The notes beneath the pieces are model-generated. The model was not told where the DNA came from, made no database searches, and saw only the letters and a list, made by a program, of their open reading frames with translations. The translations under genes were made by a program, and so were the position numbers. 64,000 nucleotides of DNA from Caloramator sp. mosi_1 (lineage in GTDB: Bacteria; Bacillota; Clostridia; Clostridiales; Caloramatoraceae). The number at the start of each line of letters is the position of its first letter. Position 1 is the stretch's first letter. The stretch covers positions 744,001 through 808,000 of the forward strand of contig NZ_CP117677.1 in assembly GCF_028622835.1 (NCBI RefSeq). The letters run 5' to 3'. Shown here piece after piece: positions 36,559 to 47,312 of the stretch.

Positions 36559-37701
36559 GACCCTATTCTTCTTATAAAGGCTTTTGCTTCAACAGTAAAC
36601 TCTGCCTCTGTAAATGCCTCATCCCAATTGTCCTGAAATTTTTTATATACCTTAAAGTAATTCTTTCTTGTATAATCCTCTAAACCTAAATAGTCTGCCT
36701 CTACATCATCTTGAAAATATTTTATAGTCTCCTTCATTTCAAGCTCAAAGGATTTTGATAAAACACCCTCTATTTCATCTAATATACTCTTATCTATATC
36801 CTCTTTGCTAAATATTTCATTTTCTATATAGCCCTCAAGTTCAGCCTTTATTGTAAATTTGAGTTTTCCATTATCATCCTCAACAAATACATCTTTGTAG
36901 TTGTCCTGAATAAAATAGGATATGTCCGTTCCCTTATAGTTTACAAACTTTCTTCCTCCCTTTAACTTACCATTTATAAACTGGAAGGCTCTTAGGTATT
37001 TTTCATCAACGTCTTTATAAAACTTATTATCCTTTATCAATACAATATTTTTTATCTCAACCTCATCATTTTTTACTGATATGGCTGGCAGTACTGCCTT
37101 ATTACCTGAATTAAGTTTTGATATAAACTCCAAAAGTTTTACAGGAACAATATAAGACAATTTGCTTGCATTATTAAATACTCCTTGTATATAGGTTACT
37201 AAATAAATATCAAGCTTTGGTTTTATTTTTGTAAGTTCTTCTATATCTCCATCAAGTACCATTATGTTTATTGTTGAGTTTATATCAGGGTCCCTTTCTA
37301 AGAAGTCTAATATTTCTCTAAAAGTTTATCATTTTTTAAAACCGCCTTAGTTAAAACTACAACCTTAGTGTGAGCAAAAAAGGAGTTCTATTTAACTTTA
37401 TTCCGATCTTTCTTATTGCATCTGGTACTGTTTCTGCCTCTGCCTCAACTGTTACATATCCTTTTTCTCCACCTGATAATATTTCTCCTGGATTTGCAAG
37501 AGTAAATATAACTTTTAATGTTTTACCCATTCTTTCTTCATAAAAGGGTTCAATTTCTTTTATATTCTTGCTGGTCTCTTCTTCTAAAACATCTATAAAT
37601 ATACCACCTACAAAGGCCCTTTCATCAATCTCCACCTTATCCCAACAGCCTTGAAAAAGCAAACTAAAGATTAAAAGCAAAACTAAAGGCAATCTCTTCA
37701 T
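36549..37701 (-). CDS. gerKC: Ger(x)C-family spore germination lipoprotein, frameshifted
   Basis: C subunit of a nutrient germinant receptor in the spore inner membrane. About 383 residues. Lipobox LLFQGCWDK at the N-terminus, followed by EIDERAFVGGIFID; C-terminal FTVEAKAFIRRIG. Breaks near 37360 and 37320. Start ATG 37701 overlaps the gerKB stop by 4 nt, and no separate promoter is visible, so it is translated from the ger operon mRNA. Confidence 0.92.
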
Positions 37702-38793
37702 TTATTAACACCTGCCTTTTTAAACCTTGACACAATAAATATAACTATTGGAAGTATAAAAATTGTATATAGTCCTAAAGTTGATGTAAGTAAATCGCCG
37801 TAATTCATCATATCCAAAATACTGTCCCCTACAAGAGATCCTAAATATATAAAGGGTAAAAATATAGTTAGTATATGTTTTGCTTCAGTGTGGCCCAATA
37901 TATCCTTTGAAATTACGCTTAACGAATAAAGAAGAGAAACAATAGTAGTATATACAAACAAAACCCAAAGTGCCTCTAATATACCTTCAACTCTTTCTAT
38001 AAAGGCACCTGGTACATCTGATGCCTTTATCATACTTAGTGTTGGATACATAAGCCTTTCTGTTAGCTTGGGGCCAAATACAGCATAACATTCAACTATA
38101 GTTATAACATAAGCTATTATTAGCAATACTATTGAAACAAACGATGCCTTAAAGGCTTTATTGGGTTCCTTCACAAACGGAAATATTATAAGTAGTGCCT
38201 CAAAGCCTGCATAGGCAAATAGGGCTGATTTTATACCCTTTGCAAAGCTTAATATGTCGTGGGAAAATATCGGCTTTAAATTTGAAAAATCAGCACTTAC
38301 CAAACCTATTAAATATAAAATGATTAAAACAAATGCTATAATTGGAGTTACAGCTTCAAAAATCTTACTATTGGCTCAATTCCAAGCCTTGCAAGGATAA
38401 CTGACAATATAATTAAAGGGAGCATTATCATTTCAAGAGGAGTTCTATTTAATAGGAATATCTTTGCTGTTTCACCAAATATTCTTGTCTCTAATGCTGC
38501 AAATAAAATAAAGTATAGAAATGTTGGAATTGCAAGTATTGTACCTAATATATTTCCAAAAGTAACCTCAAAGTACCTACAAAGCCATTCTGTGGAAACT
38601 TCTCGCCTACTTTACACATAATATAGACTATACCTATGCAGACAATACCTGCAATTATGGAAAGTATCCAACCATCGTTTTCTACTTCCTTTGCCATCGA
38701 TGCTGGAAGTGTCAAAATTCCTACACCCAAAATAGTGAGATATATAAATATTCCAACTTGGTAAGTAGATATCTTGTCATTGCCCCTCTGCAT
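37698..38793 (-). CDS. gerKB: GerAB/GerKB-family spore germination permease, frameshifted
   Basis: B subunit of the germinant receptor, an APC-superfamily transporter-like protein with about ten membrane helices, about 366 residues. N-terminal STYQVGIFIYLTILGVGILT and a mid-protein KSALFAYAGFEALLIIFPFV are typical. Breaks near 38565 and 38365. ATG 38793 is chosen because GGCAGGT is 8 nt upstream; GTG 38802 and ATG 38799 are in the same frame. Its start overlaps the end of gerKA. Confidence 0.92.
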
Positions 38794-40322
38794 TTTCATC
38801 ACCTGCCTGCCTTATTTCATCCTTAGGATTTATGTGCTTTGGTCTTTTTATCATATATTCCCAAGGTGCTCTAAAAATTAGTGAATCCTTTATATCTGTA
38901 TACTCAAAGGGTGCAATAGGTGCTAAAAAGGAACTCCAAAACTCTTTAAATTGCTAAGATGTATTAAAACAATAATTGAACCTAAAACTATACCATAAAG
39001 TCCATATATAGTTGCAAATACCATCAATAGAAACCTTACTAACCTAAATGCAGCCGATACCTCATAGTTTGGTATTGAGAAGGAAGATATAGCAGTTATT
39101 GCAACAACTATAACCATTATAGGACTTACAATTCCAGCCGATACTGCTGCCTGACCTATTACAAGACCTCCAACAATACCTATTGTTGAACCTATTGGTC
39201 TTGGGAGCCTAACTCCTGCCTCCCTTAAAAGCTCAAGCGTAAGTTCCATTATTATCGCCTCTATAAAAGCAGGGAATGGAACACCCTCCCTTGTTGCTGC
39301 AATTGAAAGTGCAAGCTTTGTTGGAATAATACCCGGACTAAAGGAAGTTATCGCAATGTATAGAGCTGGCGCAAGTATAGCTATACCTCCGCATATTACC
39401 CTAAGTATTCTTACAAAACTTACAACAACAGTTCTTGAATAATAATCCTCTGGTGATTGAAAAAAGGCAGTTAATGTAACTGGTACAATTAAAGCAAAGG
39501 GAGAATTGTCGACAAGTATAGCCACCCTTCCTTCATACACTGCCGCTGCTACAACATCTGGCCTTTCTGTTGTCTGAACCTGTGGAAAAAGGCTAAAGGG
39601 CCTATCCTCTAAATACTGCTGTATATATCCACTGTCTAATATTGCATCTATATTTATACCATTTAGCTTATTAATAACCTCATCAACTATCTGCTTATCT
39701 ACTATGTCATCTATATACATTATTGCAATATCGGTTTTTGAACGAACTCCAATCTGCTTTTGTTTTATTTTAAATCTGGGGTCCCTTATTCTTCTTCTAA
39801 CAAGAGCTGTATTCATCCTTATTGTCTCTGTAAATCCATCTCTTGATCCTCTTATAACTGTCTCTGCTGTAGGCTCCTGAACGCCCCTTACTGGGAAAAA
39901 CTTCGTTGCAATAACAAGGGCCTTGTTTTCTCCATCCATAAGTATTGCTGTATCTCCAGATAATACAGCTAAAACTGCCTCTTCTATGTTGTCATTTTCC
40001 TTAAAATCAGTTACTGACATAGCTGCAACCTTTGACACCTCATAGATCTCCTCTTTAATGTCATCAAAGGTTGGTCCAACCATTCTTGCCATAAGCATAA
40101 GAGGTTTTAGTACAAAGTTATTTAAAAGTTCCTTTTCTGCCATTCCATCTATGTAGAATAAAAATACATCCTTACCCTTGTCTCCACCTATTTTAAACTG
40201 TCTATATACAACATCATCACAATCCTTTAAGAGGTTTTTGACAGAAAGTATATTGTCATCAATCATATAACTTATAGGTGTTTTTTGTTAGGAGTATATT
40301 GGTAAAGTATTTCCCTTTTCAT
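38777..40322 (-). CDS. gerKA: GerA/GerKA-family spore germination protein, frameshifted at both ends
   Basis: A subunit of the germinant receptor. About 515 residues: a hydrophilic N-terminal domain (LLKDCDDVVYRQF, GDTAILMDG) and about five membrane helices, with EAIIMELTLELLREAGVRLP and IGSTIGIVGGLVIGQAAVSA typical of the family. Start ATG 40322 (MKREILYQYTPNKKTPISY) has RBS AGGGGTGA; one base is missing near 40283. A second break near 38927 hides a C-terminus ending DENAEGQ at 38777, overlapping gerKB. Confidence 0.93.
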
Positions 40323-40332
40323 ACACTCACCC

Positions 40333-40537
40333 CTATATCTCTAAGGTTAAATAAAGAACATATCCTATTATTGCAATTATGGTATACAAATAGATAAAAA
40401 TCTGCAGAACTTATACTCCTTCTGCAATCCCTTTTGTTTATATTCCTTTGAATCCCTATATAAAAAAATACTGATATAAAAAATAGTAGAGTCACATTAA
40501 AATCAAAGTATTCTTTAAAAAACTTTAAAATAGCCAT
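40333..40537 (-). CDS. Small two-helix membrane protein heading the ger operon, frameshifted
   Basis: About 68 residues. The first part (FNVTLLFFISVFFYIGIQRN) is one membrane helix. Repairing two breaks (near 40430 and 40390) gives a polar linker and a second helix, YTIIAIIGYVLYLTLEI, ending at 40333, 11 nt before gerKA. Its size, two helices and place fit the D subunits known from some ger operons; without repair the second helix is lost. RBS AGAGGTGG precedes ATG 40537. Function inferred from context. Confidence 0.6.
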
Positions 40538-40588
40538 AGCACCACCTCTTTAATTTAGTTTTGCATCCCCAAAGGTTATTTATACAAA

Positions 40589-40623
40589 AAAGTTTCGCTA
40601 TGGTTTTCCAAAAGCGAAACTTT
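40589..40623 (-). terminator. Terminator in front of the ger operon
   Basis: Perfect 11-bp stem AAAGTTTCGCT / AGCGAAACTTT, followed on the minus strand by six T. No protein gene ends next to it: the nearest upstream minus-strand gene ends at 40892, so it terminates a transcript that carries the structured region 40664-40874. Confidence 0.8.
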
Positions 40624-40663
40624 ACAAATTTGTAAAAACACAAAAATGTTTAAATTGTAAATC

Positions 40664-40874
40664 AGCCCCTTGTAAGGATTTCAAAAGCATATTTCATAAG
40701 CTTTAGCAAGTCCATCTTTAGACTTTGAAAAAGTCCGTAATTCGGCACACGATGTTCCGAGCCGAGCGGCCCTCAAGGACGAGGGCATCGCGAGGGTAGG
40801 ACTTTTTCAAACAAAGAAAAGCTTAGACTTGCTTAGTGAAATGAAGAAATGCCTAAGAAATCCTTCAAGGGGCT
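40664..40874. repeat. Long interrupted hairpin with GC-rich core, possible ncRNA or mobile repeat
   Basis: Nested inverted repeats over 211 nt. Outer stem: AGCCCCTTG(T)AAGGATTTC with GAAATCCTTCAAGGGGCT. Middle: AGCAAGTC with GACTTGCT. Inner: a perfect 13-bp stem TTTGAAAAAGTCC / GGACTTTTTCAAA. The core (about 40735-40800) is much richer in G+C than the rest and holds GCCCTC-AAGGAC-GAGGGC. No reading frame. Either a structured 3' UTR/ncRNA ending at the 40589 terminator, or a MITE-like element. Confidence 0.6.
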
Positions 40875-40891
40875 AATCTTATTGTAACTTT

Positions 40892-41626
40892 TTAAACTAT
40901 ATTCAAATACTTATTCACAAACTCAATATCCTCCTGCTTATCTACATCATTACCTATTTCAGGATACTTAGTTGCAATTGCTCGTCCATTAACATTAAAC
41001 ATCTTTCCAATCTTCTTCTCAACCGCTTCAATTGTAAGCTTTCCCAGTGCCAATCTTAATAAAAATGTAAAGCCTAATGTTTTTCCCATCTTAAAAGGTT
41101 TTTTTCTATACTCCACCAATTTCTTTGCCTTTTCTGTGCAGTTTTTGATTGCCTCCATCTTTATATATACAATATTTCCTCCAGTATATACGCCTTCCTT
41201 CATCTTAACATAGGTTCTTCGCACATCTGGATATTTTTCATCGTTTAATTTTTTATCTATTATAGGATAACCTACATCTATATTTTTCTTTTCACATTCT
41301 TCAACAAATTCCTCTATTGCCCTACTTTTTATAAGCGGTATATCCGCAGTACATACAATAAGTGCAGTTCTTTTGTCTTCTATGCATTCAGAAGCAAATA
41401 AAATATTGTCTATTATATCTCCAGCAGGATTTATGCAGCCCTTTACCCTGTCCTTTAAAACTTCCTTTACACCTTCATCACATACTATGTAAATATCCTT
41501 TACATTTTTACAATCCTTTAGAGCATCTATAATGTAGTCTACCATATACTTTTCACCTATTTTTAACAGGGCCTTTGAAACCCCATCCCTACCCTTATCG
41601 CCAGCAAGAATTAAAGCATTTACCAT
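40892..41626 (-). CDS. MobA-like nucleotidyltransferase
   Basis: Intact, 244 residues, NTP-transferase fold. N-terminal VNALILAGDKGRDGVSKALL is a relaxed form of the nucleotide-binding signature, with the metal-binding Asp in CTADIPLI. Substrate unknown; proteins of this kind occur next to ispE in clostridia. It starts 4 nt after the ispE stop (TAG-TGTAAAAA-ATG region), so the two genes form an operon. Its transcript probably continues into the structured region downstream. Confidence 0.8.
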   Translation of the reverse strand: MVNALILAGDKGRDGVSKALLKIGEKYMVDYIIDALKDCKNVKDIYIVCDEGVKEVLKDRVKGCINPAGDIIDNILFASECIEDKRTALIVCTADIPLIKSRAIEEFVEECEKKNIDVGYPIIDKKLNDEKYPDVRRTYVKMKEGVYTGGNIVYIKMEAIKNCTEKAKKLVEYRKKPFKMGKTLGFTFLLRLALGKLTIEAVEKKIGKMFNVNGRAIATKYPEIGNDVDKQEDIEFVNKYLNIV

Positions 41627-41629
41627 TTT

Positions 41630-42477
41630 TTACACCCCTCTATCAACTGTATTAACAACAAAAACTTCCTTTATATAATCTCTCAATCTATTGTGGCACT
41701 TTATTGCATCTGCCCTTTCTTCAAAAATACCAAAGACCGACGGGCCGCTTCCGCTCATCAGACTTCCTAACGCTCCAAACTCCATCATTATGTTTTTAAT
41801 TTCATATATTACAGAATATTCCTTTACTGTTACATTTTCAAGAACATTAACCATTGATGTTGCAAGCATCTTTATATCATTATATTTTATATAATCAATT
41901 ATTCTCTTTGTATCTGGGTGATGTGTTATTTCATCTAATTTTAAATTTTGGTATACATATTTTGTTGAAACATTTATCGGCGGCTTTGCAAGTACAATGT
42001 AACAGGATATATTATTTAGTTTTGTAAGCTTTTCTCCTATCCCTTCTGCAAGACAGGTTCCACCTTCAAAGAAAAAGGGAACATCTGCACCAAGCTTTAA
42101 CCCTATTTCCTTCATATCTTCCTTTGAAAGATTTAAAGAATACATTTCACTTATCCCCTTTATTACCGCTGCTGCATTGGTACTACCACCAGCAAGCCCA
42201 GCGGCTACAGGTATATTTTTTCTATTTCTATTTTAAAGTTATCCTGTATCTCAAACCTCTGCTTCATTAGTTCTGCTGCCCTATAGGCAATATTACTTCT
42301 ATCTGATGGTACATTTAAATTGCTGCATACAACCCTCATCTCATTATCCTTAGTTATCTTCACCTTATCATAAAGTGAAACAGTCTGCATTATCATCTCT
42401 AAAAGATGATATCCATCCTCCCTTTTACCCACCACATCAAGTGAAAGATTAATCTTTGCAGGACATTCGATAATCAT
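41630..42477 (-). CDS. ispE: 4-diphosphocytidyl-2-C-methyl-D-erythritol kinase, frameshifted
   Basis: GHMP kinase of the MEP isoprenoid pathway. About 282 residues. Seen: PAKINLSLDVVGKREDGYH at the N-terminus, ATP loop PVAAGLAGGSTNAAA, GADVPFFFEGG and the C-terminal GSLMSGSGPSVFGIF. One base is missing near 42212. The start is ATG 42477 with GGGAGGATTTTCT upstream. Followed directly by the nucleotidyltransferase. Confidence 0.95.
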
Positions 42478-42554
42478 AGAAAATCCTCCCTTCGTATATA
42501 CAATTATACATAAGTTAAAAATTCCTGCAATTATATTCTGAATAAGTTAACAAA

Positions 42555-42588
42555 GGGTGTCAGGAAATTTTTATTTTACCTGACACCC
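42555..42588 (-). terminator. Terminator of the SPOCS/LysM gene
   Basis: Perfect 10-bp stem GGGTGTCAGG / CCTGACACCC with an AT-rich loop, just past the stop codon. Confidence 0.85.
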
Positions 42589-42594
42589 TAAAAA

Positions 42595-44158
42595 TTACTT
42601 AATAAATCCCTTCTTCGGAATCAAAAGCTTCATTCCTGGCATTATCAAATCTGGATTATCTAAATCATTTATTTTTATTATATCCTCCATAGAAGTACAA
42701 TATTTCTTAGCTATTTTCCATAATGTATCATTTGGCTGCACAACATATAAAACTAAGCTTGGCATATTCTTTATACTGTCTTCTATATCAACTTCCTCTA
42801 CATTTTTAACAATATCAAACATCATCTTGTTGTATAGCTTTGCAGATACTTCAACAATAACCTTTACATCCATTTCTCTTTGGGATGCCTTGTCAAAGGA
42901 TAGATATTCTAAGTTAACAACTGCATCCTCTATCATATCTATCTTTGCACCATCTATTGAAACTGTAGCCTTAAATGGTATCTCCTCTCTGTAGCTTACA
43001 AGTTCCTCCTCTTCCTTTTCTGCTCTATATACAGCACATATAGATACAACACCGTCACAAACAACCTTGTCTTCCACAATCTTAGTCTCTGTTATTATTG
43101 GCTTTGCATCAACATATATAATATCCCTTATGCCGTATAAGTCATCATCAATTGTAATCCTTTCTTTTAGAGTTTGACTATCTACTCCCTCGTTATAATA
43201 CCCTATTGCACCGACATTTTCTCTCACAAACTCAAATCTTGATGTTGATGTAAATGCATCTATTGTTCTTTCAATTACTCTATCATTGTAGGTTTTTACA
43301 TTAACATCAAGGGATATCTGTATTTCTAAGTTTTGTCTCTCTCCCGCTTCATTTTCTAATACCTTATAATCAATATCAGTTATCCTAAAGGATACGTCAC
43401 ACTTCATATTAGGTTTCAAATTTTCTATCATTATTCTCATTAGTAAAGGCTATATCCACATCTTGGCACATTAACTGGTCCTTTGATGTTTCAAAAGTAC
43501 TCTTGAAAGTACACAGGCATTTACTACAAGCTTTCCATCTTGAATTAATAAATCCTTTTTATGAACGTGAGCCGAAAGTTTAAGTATGTTTCCAAACTCT
43601 CCCTTATCCTGAGGAAGCTCTAAATTGCCCTTTACTATAACCTTAGATGTGTCCTCAGAAACAAATTCACACACCTTCATTGTATCCTTCTGGGTTTGAA
43701 GCTCCTGTCCCTTAATATCAACTATTGTTTCAATTTCGCATTTTTGATAAACTACAGTCTTTAAGGTTACAACTGCATTAACCTTTAACTTTTTATCAGA
43801 CACCATTTCATATTCAAGTGTTTCAATTGAAGGCATAACTTTGCAGGTCATATTAGGAACTGCCATTGGTGCCTGAACATAGTGTTTAAAGTTAGTATCT
43901 GCCTTTTGAATTTTAACTTGGGAACTTTCGCCCTTTGAAGCATAAAGTATTTTAAAAGACATCCTTCCATCAACTAAAACCTTATCCTCAAGTACAGTAG
44001 CCTCCATTAAAGTAACTTCTCCATCAACACTTAGTATCTTATCTATCTCTGGGTTCATCTCGTCAATTACAATATCTCCACTAACCATTGTTTGACTTGA
44101 ACCTTCAGCTATAATTCTTTCTGTAAGTTAGCATATCTCTAACTAATTCTACTGACAT
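42595..44158 (-). CDS. SPOCS (DUF3794) and LysM domain protein, frameshifted
   Basis: About 521 residues. Three SPOCS/DUF3794-type beta domains, each with a pattern like VxxGxLxxxIxY, are followed by a C-terminal LysM domain (YVVQPNDTLWKIAKKY...PGMKLLIPKK) that binds peptidoglycan. The family occurs in sporulation and spore-envelope proteins of clostridia, so a spore cortex or coat location is likely. RBS GGGAGGGAT precedes ATG 44158 (MSVELVRDML). Breaks near 44115 and 43460. Confidence 0.85.
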
Positions 44159-44407
44159 TATATCCCTCCCACCCAAAATTACCTAATATAGTATATAATG
44201 TCTACAGCTTTTTTATGACTAAAACATTATTTGATAGAATTTTTTAATATTACTTCTTTTTCGATATATATTGACATTTTTTTATTTTCGATAAAATAAA
44301 TAATTGTTGATGACCATATAACCTCTCATAAATTCTCAATACCCTAAAGAAACCTTAATCTTTTATCCCCTATTTTAAAAAATAAGCTGCCAAACCCATA
44401 ACCCCAC

Positions 44408-44436
44408 ACAAAAACCACTTCCCCGGTGGTTTTTGT
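44408..44436. terminator. Second terminator-like hairpin downstream of veg
   Basis: Perfect 11-bp stem ACAAAAACCAC / GTGGTTTTTGT; T-rich on both strands. It lies 15 nt beyond the veg terminator. The region 44172-44407 has no gene that I recognise; it must hold the promoter of the SPOCS/LysM gene. Confidence 0.65.
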
Positions 44437-44450
44437 GTTTTGTCGAAAAA

Positions 44451-44471
44451 AGGAGCCTAAAACCGGCTCCT
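44451..44471 (-). terminator. Terminator of veg
   Basis: 7-bp GC-rich stem AGGAGCC / GGCTCCT followed by six T on the minus strand. Confidence 0.85.
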
Positions 44472-44488
44472 ATTTTTGTGTTTATTTT

Positions 44489-44743
44489 CTACATTGCTAC
44501 TTCGTTGTTTTCAAAGACTATTTGTACATTTTTGTGAGTATATCGGAATAGCTATAGGAAATTACCCTTGATGTATTATCACTTGCTTCGACTCTAACTA
44601 CAAATATATTAGGATATGTTTGCTCTAATATACCTTCTTTTACTAAAACTTTCTTTCTGCCGTTGTTTGCCTTTAGAAGAACCTTTTCTCCTACGTGCTC
44701 ATCAATATTTTTTGATGGCATCTAATAGTTCTTTTCCCTTCAT
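44489..44743 (-). CDS. veg: Veg family protein, frameshifted at both ends
   Basis: About 85 residues, same length as Bacillus Veg (86), a small conserved protein linked to biofilm and sporulation control. Seen: NIDEHVGEKVLLKANNGRKK, GILEQTYPNIFVVRV and VISYSYSDILT. The start ATG 44743 (MKGKELLDAIKK) needs one A added near 44706; adding an A near 44525 gives the true C-terminus NVQIVFENNEVAM instead of an early stop at 44518. RBS GAGGGTG lies upstream. Confidence 0.9.
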
Positions 44744-44950
44744 AACAAACACCCTCTTTCCACAAATACAATTTTACTCCAACAACTTAATTTTGTCAAA
44801 TAAAATATTTAATTTTATCAGCATTTTAATCTAAAGTCAATATTAATTTTATGTTTACTAATTTTAAATTTTTTATTAATTAGCATACTATATAATAATA
44901 TCTCAATTATACTCTAAAATTCATATTAAATTTGAATTTGACAAAAATCA

Positions 44951-44997
44951 TTGTAATAATGCCAAGACATTTATAAAATACCTTGGCATTATTACAA
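44951..44997 (-). terminator. Terminator of the SpoIID-amidase gene
   Basis: Perfect 16-bp stem TTGTAATAATGCCAAG / CTTGGCATTATTACAA directly after the stop codon. Confidence 0.85.
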
Positions 44998-46306
44998 TTA
45001 AACGTCAACTTCAAAATATTCACATACAGCCCTATACATAGCTTCTGCTATCTTGTAAAGATTTTCATCGCATATTAAACTGCTATCTATATTTCCTGTA
45101 ATATACATACACTCCACAATAACTCCTGTACTTTTGCTCTCTCTTAAAATATAATAATCGCCTTCTCTTATACCTCTATTTTTAATACTTAATTCCTCTG
45201 TAATCCTTCCTAATATTTTTTTGAAAGATTAACAGCATCTAAATCATCTTTAAAACAATAAACCTCTATTCCATTAACACTCTCTTGAGGAAAACTGTTT
45301 TGATGAATGCTTATAAATATATCAGGTCTTCTCTTGTTTATTATTTTAACTCTATCTGATAGTGTTACATCCTCATCTACACGTCTTGTTAAAATACATT
45401 CAGCACCTTTATTAGATAGAAGTTCATAGAGCCTTAGGGCAATTTTTAAATTTATATCCTTCTCAACCAATTCACCCTGAACATTTCCTGAATCCTTTCC
45501 TCCGTGTCCTGCATCTATTACTATTTTTCTTCCTTCAAGTGTATTTATTATTTTATATTCATCAAGTTTTAAAATTCAATTCCAGTATAATAGTACTCTA
45601 TTATATCCTTAAAATCTTTGTTTTCATTTGCCATACTACAAGCACCTTCAATACATATACCAAGTCCTAATCCTTCACCTACTACTTTAAGAATTATACT
45701 ATCCTCTTTAAAATAAACTCTATTACTCTTTAAATTTAATATCTCCATAAGCTTATCTCCTGTTATTTCTTTTCCTAAAAGATTTAGTTTTCTTATTCTC
45801 CCCGTATCATCCCTTGATACGTCCTTTATTATCTCTCTTATCTGGTCTTTATATTTGATTCTACATCCTATAGAACTTGCCATTTTCTCACAATCAATTT
45901 TTATCTCTTCACATTTTTCACTGCATCTTCTACACAGAACCTTTCTTAGATAATTAACCTTATATCCCAATATAGACTCTGAATTTGCTGTACCTCCTCC
46001 ACAACATTTTGTATAGTATAGGGAAACAGGTTCAGCATTATTTACAACAATTATTCCTTGAGTTTCTTCATAGGCCCTATCCAAAAGTTCTCTTTTTACT
46101 ATCAAGTTTTTTATATTACTCAAATCAATTTCTCCAACATATTCCCTTTTATAAAACCCAGAATTTTTTACGTGAACAATCAGTTCACTTCTTTTCAAAA
46201 CAATGAGGGCCTTTAAAACCTCAAAGGGTATATCAAATATATCAATATCCAAGTGCAACAGATTACTTAATACAAAATCTTTAAAAGATACGCCCAATAT
46301 TCTCAT
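44998..46306 (-). CDS. SpoIID-like domain fused to N-acetylmuramoyl-L-alanine amidase, frameshifted
   Basis: About 436 residues. Residues 1-240 are SpoIID/LytB-like (PFEVLKALIVLKRSELIVH; VSLYYTKCCGGGTANSESIL; CRRCSEKC). Residues 250-436 are an Amidase_3 domain: DAGHGGKDSG with a zinc His, Glu in GELVEKDINL, and DIFISIHQNSF with a second His. The two parts meet at a break near 45571; the amidase frame has no start codon or RBS there, which supports a true fusion. No signal peptide is visible, and the SpoIID catalytic Glu is not obvious (HLDIDIFDIPFE). ATG 46306 has RBS AGGTGGG. Follows yabG; cortex or septal wall processing is inferred. Breaks also near 45230. Confidence 0.8.
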
Positions 46307-46317
46307 AAACATCCCAC

Positions 46318-47188
46318 CTATGCATAAGGTGATTTTGGTAGTCCTTCTCTGTATTTACCTCGCGTCTCAAGTCCACCAATACCTTTGATTCCTGTAATCG
46401 TACTATCAACTATTTCCTTAGGATTTAAAAATTTTGATATACTCGAAAAAGCAACCTTTTCACAAACAAAAACAGGGTCCATTGCGTGAATAAAAACCCT
46501 ATTAGGAGAGCTTGCAAAATTTGCACCCGCCTCAATTAATGCTTCATAAAAAGATTGACAAGCACCCGCAAATATAACTAAATCGTCATAGGAGGGTTCA
46601 TATTCTCTTGCTCTTCTCACAGCCTCAACAAAATATCTCGAATTTCTATAGCTATCTAAATTCTTATAATCCTGACTACCCTTTAACATCGCATCGTGTC
46701 CTGTTAAAACCAAGATATCAGGCCTAACTTCACTTAAAAGCTCAAGAACAACATCAGGTTGCCTAACTTCTGGAACATATCTACCGTATGCCTCTATTCC
46801 AAGCTGTTTATACCCTTTTAGGCAAATATTTAAATATTCCATATCTCCATCTATATGAAGGACCTTGCCAGGACGGCCAAAAGTAACACTGGAATTAACA
46901 TTTGGTGTATTTATTCTTTGAAAGGTCCCTTGATTTCTTCTTTGAAGTACAGCCTTTTTATAAGTGTATTTACTCTTCTTAAGGTTTCATCTTCTTCCTT
47001 TGAAATCTTTGAAATTGGTGGTTTCTCTAAATCCTCCTCCTGGGCATCTGCAATAAGCCTATAGTTTGTTCCCTTTAAAATATATAAGTTTGTACCATCT
47101 TGTTTTTTACTATCTCCATAATTTTAAAATAAACATCACCACCATAGGATTTCCTAATAACTATATCTCCCACTTTAAACTCCTCCAT
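46318..47188 (-). CDS. yabG: Sporulation-specific protease YabG, frameshifted
   Basis: Mother-cell protease that trims spore coat proteins. About 291 residues. Seen: MEEFKVGDIVIRKSYGGDVYF, HIDGDMEYLNICLKGYKQLG, PDILVLTGHDAMLKG, IFAGACQSFYEALIEAGANF and the C-terminal GIGGLETRGKYREG, all family motifs. Breaks near 47108 and 46905. RBS AGGAGGTGATGTT precedes ATG 47188. The SpoIID-amidase gene begins 12 nt after it, so the pair is co-transcribed. Confidence 0.94.
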
Positions 47189-47244
47189 AACATCACCTCC
47201 TTTGTATATAATATGTTTTAAACAAGCTTAAGGTTAAAAATAAT

Positions 47245-47289
47245 GGTATAAGGCAGTTTAGACCACTTACATCTAAACTTCCTTATACC
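47245..47289 (-). terminator. Long hairpin after CotS-type gene 1
   Basis: 18-bp stem with one mismatch (GGTATAAGGCAGTTTAGA / TCTAAACTTCCTTATACC), 9-nt loop; T-rich on the minus strand. It may also insulate the yabG promoter. Confidence 0.7.
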
Positions 47290-47312
47290 ACTATGGTTAC
47301 TCTTTTCATACA

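Noticed and set aside
44172-44407. Small gene or RNA between veg and the SPOCS/LysM gene
   Set aside because: No frame with RBS and no stable structure apart from the two terminators; it is best read as a promoter region.
45565-45580. SpoIID-like protein and amidase as two separate genes
   Set aside because: The amidase frame has no ATG, GTG or TTG and no RBS between the break and DAGHGG, so a fusion is more likely; resequencing is still desirable.
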